Source: Gammaproteobacteria bacterium
GTDB lineage: Bacteria; Pseudomonadota; Gammaproteobacteria; Steroidobacterales; GCA-2729495
DNA length: 6,462 bases
Assembly (NCBI GenBank): GCA_023383735.1
Contig: JAHDYN010000110.1
Coordinates: 1-6,462 of the forward strand
Reading direction: 5' to 3'
The translations under genes and the position numbers were made by a program. The notes under the pieces were generated by a model, which was not told where the DNA came from, did not search any database, and worked only from the letters and a program-made list of their open reading frames with translations. This document shows positions 1-5,318 of this stretch, in pieces (position 1 is the stretch's first letter; every line of letters starts with the position of its first letter).

Positions 1-608
1 GCCGGCGACCGGCCGGATTCGGCAAGCTGCTTGTCGACGATGGCGCGCATCCGGCCGATGTCTTCGGGCATGTGGTCACCGACGAAGATGCCGTCGGCAT
101 ACTTTGCCGCAGAGCGCAGCATCTGCGGACCATTGGCGCAGACCCAGATCATCGGCGGGGTGCCGCCGGCAAATGACGGGTGGTAATACAGCACCTTGTA
201 CATCTCGCCCTTGTACCTGACCGGTTTGCCGGTGCTGGCGAGCCTGAGGATCTCGACGCACTCGCGCACGGCACGCAGGCGCCGCTCCTGCGGCACGCCC
301 ATCGCCGTGGGTGCGCCACCGGCGCCGGCGGCGATGCCGATATGCGCCCGCCCGCCCGAGACCTCGTTGAGGGTCAGCAGCGCTGCGGCCATCTTCATCG
401 GATGCAGCTCATAGGGAGAGACAGCCACCGGACCGAGGCTGATCTTCTTCGTCGCCAGTGCTGTTTGCACGAAATTGATGAACGGGTCGCGGGCATCGTG
501 CATGTTCGAGACCCACAGGCCGCCAAAACCATAGCTTTCGGCGAGCTGGCCGAGTTCCGCCAGTCGCTTGCCGGGGTGATTGGCTTCGAGGATCAGGTCA
601 ATGCGCAT
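1..608 (-). CDS. LLM class (luciferase-like) flavin-dependent oxidoreductase, N-terminal part
   Basis: The first 202 codons of a gene that runs off the left edge. It starts MRIDLILEANHPGKRLAELG and reads without a stop to base 1. Seen: the TIM-barrel opening strand (residues 2-8), the helix and second strand AESYGFGGLWVSN (23-35), and the family segment around LNEVSGGRAHIGIAAGAGG (80-98), matching the usual L-x-x-x-S-GGR-x-x-x-G-G pattern of luciferase-like monooxygenases and F420-dependent reductases. NGPQMLRSAAKYADGIFVGD (159-178) matches the later glycine-rich strand and helix of the family. Such proteins are soluble, use FMN or coenzyme F420, and oxidise or reduce small organic molecules; cofactor and substrate cannot be told here. 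Full-length relatives have roughly 320-350 residues, so over a third is missing. The start at 608 is supported by GGAGA (620-616) seven bases upstream. It is divergent from the VOC gene, suggesting shared control. Confidence 0.88.
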   Translation of the reverse strand, partial: MRIDLILEANHPGKRLAELGQLAESYGFGGLWVSNMHDARDPFINFVQTALATKKISLGPVAVSPYELHPMKMAAALLTLNEVSGGRAHIGIAAGAGGAPTAMGVPQERRLRAVRECVEILRLASTGKPVRYKGEMYKVLYYHPSFAGGTPPMIWVCANGPQMLRSAAKYADGIFVGDHMPEDIGRMRAIVDKQLAESGRSP

Positions 609-615
609 GAAAACG

Positions 616-620
616 TCTCC
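616..620 (-). promoter_or_regulatory. Shine-Dalgarno site of the LLM oxidoreductase
   Basis: On the minus strand this reads GGAGA, seven bases before the ATG at 608. Motif and spacing are near ideal and fix that start. Confidence 0.6.
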
Positions 621-657
621 ATTGCAGTGATTGAGGTTGCGGGCAGGCGCGCCCGGC

Positions 658-663
658 TGTCAA
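658..663 (-). promoter_or_regulatory. Candidate -35 box upstream of the LLM oxidoreductase
   Basis: The minus strand reads TTGACA, a perfect sigma-70 -35 hexamer, about 50 bases before the ATG at 608. No good -10 hexamer lies 16-18 bases downstream (the 17-base position reads GCAACC). The expected spacer instead holds a GC-rich inverted repeat, CGGGC-AGGCGC-GCCCG (640-655). The promoter is either activator-dependent or the hexamer is a chance match. Confidence 0.25.
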
Positions 664-711
664 CATGGGAAAGAATCGGGTGCATGGAGTGGTTGCGTGC
701 GCAGTGGTGAC

Positions 712-1680
712 ATGAAGCGTGAATTCGAAATCAGCGGTTTTGACGAGGCGGTGCTCATCGTGCGTTCCCCCGAGCCGCACCTGGCCTGCTGGCGGGATGC
801 CGGCGGCTGGGTGCTGCAGCATGAGGGTGCGGTGGATGCGCGCCTGTTGCACGGCTGGGGTTTGCCTGAGGCGGCTGCCGGCCGCGAATGGCGGCTTGCC
901 CATCCGCATGGCGGCGCAGGCTGCCTGCGGCTGATGCGGCTGGACAATGCCGGGCCGCAGGCCGACATGCGCCCCGACGACCAGTGCTGGGATTCCGGCG
1001 GCATCTTCGATCTCAACGTGCGTGTCCGCGACGTCGCCGGGGCCGCTGCTGCCCTGCACGCGCTGCACTGGCATGGTGCCTCGCCGCCGATCCGCTGGGA
1101 TTTTGGTGGTCTGATCGGGAAGGAGTGGCTGACGCGCGGACCGGACAACGTGCGTCTGGCACTGATCGAGCGCGTCGAGCCGCCGCTGCCCGAGGCCGAC
1201 CAGCCGGTCGGCTTCGGCCCGGTGTTCAACTCCAGCCAGATCGTGCGCGACATGGACGCCGCCCTCGGCTTCTATTGTGATGTGCTTGGTTTCCAGCGTG
1301 CCGTGTCGTTTCAGACCGGGCCCCTGCCGTCTGCCGCCAATGTGATGGGCTTGCCGCCCGGGCTGGCAGCGCAGGCGAGCCTGGATCTGCATATCGTGCA
1401 TCCCGCCGGTCTCAAGGAAGGTTCCATAGAGATCGTCAGCGTCAATGGTGCGGGCGGGCTGGATCTGTCGGACACGGCGCGACTGCCGAACTTCGGTATG
1501 GCCTTATTGCGTCATCCGGTGCGCGGGATCAAAGTATTTGCGGAACATCTGGCCCGGCAAGAGTGGCCGCTGGCAATGCCCCTGACGCGCGTGAGTCTTG
1601 CGCCGCATGGCGAGGTGGATCTGCTGGCCGTGTGCGCACCGGAGGGTGCGAGGCTGGAGTTCTACGAAGTCGCAGCCTGA
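712..1680 (+). CDS. Two-domain VOC / glyoxalase-fold protein, probably non-canonical
   Basis: A soluble 322-residue protein that looks like two vicinal-oxygen-chelate domains. The clearest part is domain 2: IVRDMDAALGFYCDVLGF (177-194) is the standard strand-helix opening (x-V-x-D-x-x-x-x-x-x-F-Y-x-x-x-L-G-F), and the protein ends ARLEFYEVAA, the typical last strand with the acidic ligand (Glu316). Domain 1 is degenerate, but FDLNVRVRDVAGAAAALHAL (99-118) repeats the strand-helix pattern. VOC proteins include glyoxalases, extradiol dioxygenases and epimerases. The usual metal His of the first strand is absent (FNSSQIVRD, 172-180) and the third ligand is not evident, so canonical metal-dependent catalysis is doubtful and no reaction is assigned. 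Start: ATG 712 has no good ribosome site; an in-frame GTG at 697 has GGAG (686-689) seven bases upstream and would add five residues. It is first in a probable three-gene transcript and divergent from the LLM gene. Confidence 0.82.
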   Translation: MKREFEISGFDEAVLIVRSPEPHLACWRDAGGWVLQHEGAVDARLLHGWGLPEAAAGREWRLAHPHGGAGCLRLMRLDNAGPQADMRPDDQCWDSGGIFDLNVRVRDVAGAAAALHALHWHGASPPIRWDFGGLIGKEWLTRGPDNVRLALIERVEPPLPEADQPVGFGPVFNSSQIVRDMDAALGFYCDVLGFQRAVSFQTGPLPSAANVMGLPPGLAAQASLDLHIVHPAGLKEGSIEIVSVNGAGGLDLSDTARLPNFGMALLRHPVRGIKVFAEHLARQEWPLAMPLTRVSLAPHGEVDLLAVCAPEGARLEFYEVAA

Positions 1681-1710
1681 GCAGACACGCTGCAGGCCTG
1701 ATCATCTGGC

Positions 1711-1720
1711 GGAGAGAAGG
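1711..1720 (+). promoter_or_regulatory. Shine-Dalgarno region of the DksA/TraR-type gene
   Basis: GGAGAGAAGG precedes the ATG at 1726, with AAGG five bases away and GGAG eleven. It is one of the clearest ribosome sites in the window and supports independent, efficient translation of this small gene. Confidence 0.55.
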
Positions 1721-1725
1721 AATTC

Positions 1726-2058
1726 ATGAGCACGTTATCCGGATCGACGGAGCAGGTACGCGAAAAACTGCTGGCGCTGCGCGCCGAGTTTCGCAAACGC
1801 ATCGACACCATTCATGCCCATGCCCGCAACCCGCTGGAAGCGGATTCCTCCGAGCAGGCCGCACAGCTCGGCAATATCGCCGTGGTTTCTGCACTGGAAG
1901 CAGAAGCCACCACCGAACTTGCTGCCGTCGATGCCGCGCTGGCCCGCCTTGACGCGGGCACTTACGGCCGCTGCGCAAAGTGCGGCGAGCCGATCAGCGC
2001 AGGCCGGCTCGCTGCACGACCGGCCTCCGCGCTGTGCATGGGGTGCAAGACCGACTGA
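1726..2058 (+). CDS. DksA/TraR family C4 zinc-finger protein, short form
   Basis: A soluble 110-residue protein. Four cysteines, Cys83-x2-Cys86-x17-Cys104-x2-Cys107, with the surrounding pattern CAKCGEPISAGRLAARPASA and a final CMGCK, match the zinc finger of DksA and TraR closely. Upstream is an antiparallel helical pair: residues 8-35 and 45-78, rich in Ala, Glu and Leu. Family knowledge: DksA enters the RNA polymerase secondary channel, its coiled-coil tip (Asp71, Asp74 and Ala76 in E. coli) acts near the active site, and with ppGpp it resets transcription under stress. Aligned on the shared AAQ, the tip here reads ADSSEQAAQ: the first Asp is kept (Asp40), the second is Glu (Glu43) and the Ala is kept (Ala45). 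At 110 residues it is about 40 shorter than E. coli DksA (151), mostly at the N terminus, and longer than TraR (73). It is more likely a DksA-like paralogue than the housekeeping DksA. It lies 45 bases after the VOC stop and just before the antiporter. Confidence 0.9.
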   Translation: MSTLSGSTEQVREKLLALRAEFRKRIDTIHAHARNPLEADSSEQAAQLGNIAVVSALEAEATTELAAVDAALARLDAGTYGRCAKCGEPISAGRLAARPASALCMGCKTD

Positions 2059-2109
2059 TACCGGCAACGGCGGCGGTGTATGCCGGCCGCTTCGACAGGC
2101 TGGGTGCAT

Positions 2110-3114
2110 ATGCTGATCTGGGCCGAATTCCTGCTCTGCGCGGCATTGATTGCCGTCGCCGGCGTCTATCTGTGCCGTTATGGTGATGCGATTGCCCGTG
2201 CCACGGGCATGGGCGGAACCTGGATCGGCCTGATCCTGCTGGCCAGCGTGACATCCCTGCCCGAACTCGTTACCGGCGTCAGTGCCGTGACCGGTGCCGA
2301 TACGCCAAACATCGCCATCGGCGATGTACTCGGCAGTGCCGTGGTGAATCTTGCCATGCTGGTTGTGCTGGATATCGTGCGGCGCAGTGAGTCCGTGTAC
2401 CTGCTGGTCGATCGCGGGCACATCATCTCCGCGGCGTTCGGGCTCGCATTGCTCGGGCTGGTGGCCTTCGGCCTGTTGTTCGAACACGTGGGCAGGCCGC
2501 CGCCGATTGCGCATGTGGGCTGGTCGTCGCCTGTCATCCTCGTGGTGTACCTGCTCGGGATGCGCACGGTCTTCCAGTACGAACAACGCCGCATGGCTGA
2601 ATACCTGCAAACGACCGATCCACGCGATTCCTCGATCGATCTGGCCGATGCCATCCGGCGCTACGCGATGGCTGCCCTGGTGGTTCTGGCCGCAGGTGCC
2701 TGGCTGCCCTATGCCGGTGCGGACCTGGCCGACAGCATGGGCTGGGAACGGTCCTTTGTCGGTACCATCCTGGTGGCTGCCGCCACCTCCATGCCCGAAC
2801 TCGTGGTCACCATCACCGCCGTGCGCATGGGTGCGCTCGACATGGCCATCGGCGGGCTGCTCGGCAGCAACATGTTCGACGCGGCCATCGTGGCCATCGA
2901 TGACATTTTCTACCTGCCCGGCCCGGTATTGCGGGATGTCTCGCTGGCCCATGCCTTCTCGGCGCTGTCAGCGATCATGATGAGCGGGATCTTCATCGTG
3001 GGGATGGTATATCGCCCGTCCGGCCGGGTATTCGGCACGGTCGGCTGGGCCAGCATCTTTCTGAGCCTCATATTCGTGGTGAACAGCGTCGTGCTGTTTC
3101 TGTATGGCGACTAG
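2110..3114 (+). CDS. CaCA-family sodium/calcium (cation) antiporter
   Basis: An inner-membrane exchanger of 334 residues from this start. Both alpha repeats that define the Ca2+/cation antiporter superfamily are clear: alpha-1 GLILLASVTSLPELVTG (40-56) with GDVLGSAVVN (71-80), and alpha-2 GTILVAAATSMPELVVT (218-234) with GGLLGSNMFD (248-257). Glu52 and Glu230 in the two S-x-PE motifs and the repeat-end residues Asn80 and Asp257 correspond, by alignment from memory, to the ion-coordinating Glu/Asn/Glu/Asp set of the archaeal exchanger NCX_Mj, so transport is probably intact. Hydrophobic segments at about 1-20, 40-60, 75-90, 106-125, 138-152, 186-204, 218-236, 250-266, 282-302 and 310-331 fit the usual ten helices; a charged central loop (155-185) joins the halves. 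The likely role is Ca2+ extrusion driven by Na+ or H+. An ATG at 2080 adds ten polar residues; neither start has a clear ribosome site, and 2110 puts the first helix at the N terminus. It follows the DksA-like gene and ends in amber TAG. Confidence 0.9.
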   Translation: MLIWAEFLLCAALIAVAGVYLCRYGDAIARATGMGGTWIGLILLASVTSLPELVTGVSAVTGADTPNIAIGDVLGSAVVNLAMLVVLDIVRRSESVYLLVDRGHIISAAFGLALLGLVAFGLLFEHVGRPPPIAHVGWSSPVILVVYLLGMRTVFQYEQRRMAEYLQTTDPRDSSIDLADAIRRYAMAALVVLAAGAWLPYAGADLADSMGWERSFVGTILVAAATSMPELVVTITAVRMGALDMAIGGLLGSNMFDAAIVAIDDIFYLPGPVLRDVSLAHAFSALSAIMMSGIFIVGMVYRPSGRVFGTVGWASIFLSLIFVVNSVVLFLYGD

Positions 3115-3178
3115 GGACTGCGCTGGAAGGCGCTGTCGGCGCTCATCGCGCTGCTGGTGGTGGCGAGGCCCGTACCGT
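3115..3178. other. Convergent intergenic gap
   Basis: Sixty-four bases between the antiporter stop and the second MscS stop. No T-tract terminator is present on either strand. Read in the antiporter frame past its TAG, the DNA encodes a short hydrophobic stretch, GLRWKALSALIALLVVARP, which may be a lost C-terminal tail. Confidence 0.45.
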
Positions 3179-4096
3179 CTATACCGGGCGGTTGCCCGGG
3201 GTGTTCATGGTCACATCCAGCGGTGCGACGGAAACCAGCTCGATGGTCTGCGAGCCGAGGCGAACCTGCCCGTTGCTCCGGTCGATGGCCTCCAGCAGTT
3301 TCTCCGTGATCAGGTCTTTTGTCAGGCGACGCTTCTTGTAGTCCACGACATAGCGCAAGGTGTACTCCACCCAGTTGTCATTGGCCACCATGGTTACCAT
3401 GGGGTCGACACGGGCGTCCTCAAGCAGGTAGCGATGCTTCATCTGTGTCCAGACAGATTTCGAAGAGGCGGAGAACTCGCCAGTTACCTCTGTCAGCGCT
3501 GCGGTGAATATCTGCTTGGCCAGCTTCTGGTTGCTGCCGTAGCGTACCGGGAGCACCAGCTCGTCCCACAGGAAGGGGAAGTCGGCCGAGTAGTTGTAGA
3601 CCGGTTCCTTGAAGATGAAGCTGTTGGCCACACGCACGATCCGGCCGTTGTAGGCATCGCCCCTGACCCATCCGCCGCACTCCATCAGCGTGGTGCGCAG
3701 CACGCCGATGTCGATGACGTCGCCCATGATACCGCCGAGCTGGACGCGGTCGCCGACCTGGTAGAAGCGGCCGAAGGACACCGCCACCCACCCGGCAATG
3801 CTGGCGATCACTTCCTGCAGGGCAAAGGCAATGCCGGCGCCAGCCACGCCGAAGGCGATCGTCAGGCTTGAGAGCTTGTCGCTGAAGACCAGTGACATCA
3901 GAAAGATGGCCATCAGGTAACCGAGCGCGGTCACCGCCTTGCGCATGTGGTAGCGTCGGCCACTGTCGCTGATGTAACGCACCAGTACGCGGTGCAGGAT
4001 CTGTACTGCGATGATTACGGCCAGAAGCACCAGCAGGCTGGTCGCGATCCGCGCCATCACCGGATCCTGCAGCCAGGTCTGAAGTTTTTCGATCAT
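3179..4096 (-). CDS. MscS-family mechanosensitive ion channel (second gene of pair)
   Basis: An inner-membrane channel of 305 residues. Two N-terminal membrane helices (about 15-38 and 53-71) precede the pore helix AFGVAGAGIAFALQEVIASI (81-100), whose Gly/Ala packing pattern and Gln94 match MscS TM3. The beta domain follows: FYQVGDRVQLGGIMGDVIDI (111-130), close to the equivalent part of E. coli MscS. Residues 140-180 (GGWVRGDAYNGRIVRVANSF and onward to FPFLWDEL) replace the short loop of MscS and mark a different subfamily from its neighbour. Role: releasing solutes and ions when membrane tension rises on hypo-osmotic shock. The ATG at 4096 overlaps the upstream gene's TGA as ATGA, so translation is probably coupled; a longer start at 4183 would overlap that gene by about 90 bases and adds no domain. 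The C terminus after residue 295 looks disordered. It is convergent with the antiporter gene. Confidence 0.9.
   Translation of the reverse strand: MIEKLQTWLQDPVMARIATSLLVLLAVIIAVQILHRVLVRYISDSGRRYHMRKAVTALGYLMAIFLMSLVFSDKLSSLTIAFGVAGAGIAFALQEVIASIAGWVAVSFGRFYQVGDRVQLGGIMGDVIDIGVLRTTLMECGGWVRGDAYNGRIVRVANSFIFKEPVYNYSADFPFLWDELVLPVRYGSNQKLAKQIFTAALTEVTGEFSASSKSVWTQMKHRYLLEDARVDPMVTMVANDNWVEYTLRYVVDYKKRRLTKDLITEKLLEAIDRSNGQVRLGSQTIELVSVAPLDVTMNTPGNRPV
3184..3199. terminator. Possible hairpin at the convergent gene ends
   Basis: CCGGGC-GGTT-GCCCGG is a perfect six-base-pair stem with a four-base loop. It lies at the very end of the second MscS coding region, 69 bases past the antiporter stop. 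It could slow polymerase from either side, but neither side has a T-run, so it is not a classical intrinsic terminator. Confidence 0.3.
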
Positions 4097-5163
4097 GGAG
4101 TGCGCCAGTCCCTGATATGCACATCGCGCTGCGGGAAGGGAATGGTAATGCCTTCTCGCGCAAAGCTGCGATACACCTCGCAATTCAGTTCGTGAAGCAC
4201 GAGCCCCCGCAATACCGGCTCCGCGATCCAGACCAGCAGTTCAAAACCGATGCTCGAATCGCCGAAGGTCCGCAGGCGTACTCGCGGTTCCGGTTCGCGG
4301 CACACGTTGGGATGATCAGCCGAGATCCTCATCAGGCAGGCAATGACCTGGTCGATGTCCGAGCCATAGGCAACGCCCACCGGCACGCGCAGCCGGTACT
4401 TGACGTGCGGGCCACCCGATTCGTTGACGATCTTGGCGCGTCCCATGATGCCGTTGGGAATGCTGATCTCCTCGTCATCGCGGGTCAGAAGGCGCGTGCT
4501 GCGCAAACCGATGTGCGTTACGCGCCCGCGCTCCCCGGAGTCCAGCACGATGTAGTCGTCGATCCGGTAGGGTTGGTCGATGAGGATGGCGACGCCGGCA
4601 AACAGGTTGCCGAGCGTGTCCTGGGCAGCAAAGGAGAGCGCGAGGCCGACGATACCGGCTGAAGCAACGAGGCCCGTGACGTTGACGTCCCATGCCAGCA
4701 GGATCAGATACACGCCGACCAGGGCCATCATGATGCGCAGGAGCATGTTGAACAGCGGCACCGTGGTCGGCCGTGCCCAGGGGGGTGGCGATGGCCGGAG
4801 GCTGGTGGTCTCCACAACCAGACGTCCGGCCCGGATCGTGGCGCTGGTCCAGACCAGGACCAGCAGGCTCATGACGAAGGCCGTAGTCAACCGCGTCAGC
4901 AGCGGTGTCATCGGCAGCACTTCGGCAGCCACCAGCAGGCCGAGCAGGGCGATGGTACGGAACAGTGTCGTGTGGCCGATGCCGCCGAGCCGTCCACCGC
5001 TGTCCCAGCGGATCAGCAGGCGGTCCAGTGCCGCACCAGTCAGCCAGTCCACGAGCTTGCCGAAGACCAGAAACAGCACGACGATGACAACCGCCTGCAG
5101 AAAGGGATTGGGCCCGATGAACTCAACCCAGCGGAATACCGGCCCCAACCAGTTTTCGATCAT
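4093..5163 (-). CDS. MscS-family mechanosensitive ion channel (first gene of pair)
   Basis: An inner-membrane channel of 356 residues. Hydrophobic segments lie at about 21-42, 67-84, 93-110 and 138-158, followed by the pore helix around LVASAGIVGLALSFAAQDTL (165-184). The MscS beta domain then reads PYRIDDYIVL (198-207), RGRVTHIGLRSTRL (212-225) and EEISIPNGIM (231-240), and the C-terminal alpha/beta domain ends with the widespread family signature IPFPQRDVHIR (341-351). It therefore has more transmembrane helices than E. coli MscS (286 residues, three helices), placing it among the medium-sized MscS-like channels. Role: tension-gated release of solutes and ions, protecting against hypo-osmotic lysis. 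The start at 5163 is supported by AAGGGAG (5174-5168) four bases upstream. Its stop overlaps the next channel gene as ATGA. It is divergent from the MlaE-type gene. Confidence 0.93.
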   Translation of the reverse strand: MIENWLGPVFRWVEFIGPNPFLQAVVIVVLFLVFGKLVDWLTGAALDRLLIRWDSGGRLGGIGHTTLFRTIALLGLLVAAEVLPMTPLLTRLTTAFVMSLLVLVWTSATIRAGRLVVETTSLRPSPPPWARPTTVPLFNMLLRIMMALVGVYLILLAWDVNVTGLVASAGIVGLALSFAAQDTLGNLFAGVAILIDQPYRIDDYIVLDSGERGRVTHIGLRSTRLLTRDDEEISIPNGIMGRAKIVNESGGPHVKYRLRVPVGVAYGSDIDQVIACLMRISADHPNVCREPEPRVRLRTFGDSSIGFELLVWIAEPVLRGLVLHELNCEVYRSFAREGITIPFPQRDVHIRDWRTP

Positions 5164-5167
5164 GGCA

Positions 5168-5174
5168 CTCCCTT
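5168..5174 (-). promoter_or_regulatory. Shine-Dalgarno site of the first MscS gene
   Basis: On the minus strand this reads AAGGGAG, four bases before the ATG at 5163. It serves the first gene of the two-channel operon; the second appears to depend on the ATGA overlap. Confidence 0.5.
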
Positions 5175-5226
5175 TCCGGGGCGGTCGCTAGAAGGGATCC
5201 ATCCTAACATGCGGGCCTGGTGACCT

Positions 5227-5241
5227 CGATCATGCTGATCG
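5227..5241. promoter_or_regulatory. 15-base inverted repeat, candidate operator
   Basis: CGATCA-TGC-TGATCG is a perfect dyad with six-base arms, 64 bases upstream of the first MscS ATG and 78 bases before the MlaE-type start. It lies between two divergent genes, so a dimeric regulator could act on either. On the minus strand a weak -10-like TAGGAT follows it toward the MscS gene, without a matching -35. The binding protein is unknown, and a chance palindrome cannot be excluded. Confidence 0.3.
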
Positions 5242-5318
5242 TCCACTTCACCTGGCTGTGCACACGTCGGCAGGTCGGCTACTCTCCCTGCCAGTGATCC
5301 AGCTGCGAGCATCCGGCC

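Noticed and set aside
180..710. 176-codon plus-strand open frame
   Set aside because: It is antisense to the LLM oxidoreductase, which reads as a clean TIM-barrel N terminus on the minus strand.
598..1401. 267-codon minus-strand open frame opposite the VOC gene
   Set aside because: The plus-strand frame shows VOC motifs; the reverse frame has none and overlaps the LLM start region without a ribosome site of its own.
1735..2952. 405-codon minus-strand open frame
   Set aside because: It lies antisense to the DksA-like and antiporter genes, both recognised by clear family motifs. Its His-, Gly- and Gln-rich composition is typical of reverse-strand reading of GC-rich codons.
3388..3402. Perfect inverted repeat CCATGGT-T-ACCATGG
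   Set aside because: It falls inside the second MscS gene and follows from the codons for Met-Val-Thr-Met-Val; no regulatory role is needed to explain it.
3104..3871. 255-codon plus-strand open frame
   Set aside because: It overlaps the antiporter end and runs antisense to the second MscS gene, with shadow-like composition.
5269..5292. GGCAGG...CCTGCC inverted repeat in the leader of the MlaE-type gene
   Set aside because: Six-base arms around a 12-base loop are expected by chance in GC-rich DNA; there is no T-run and no riboswitch-like architecture.
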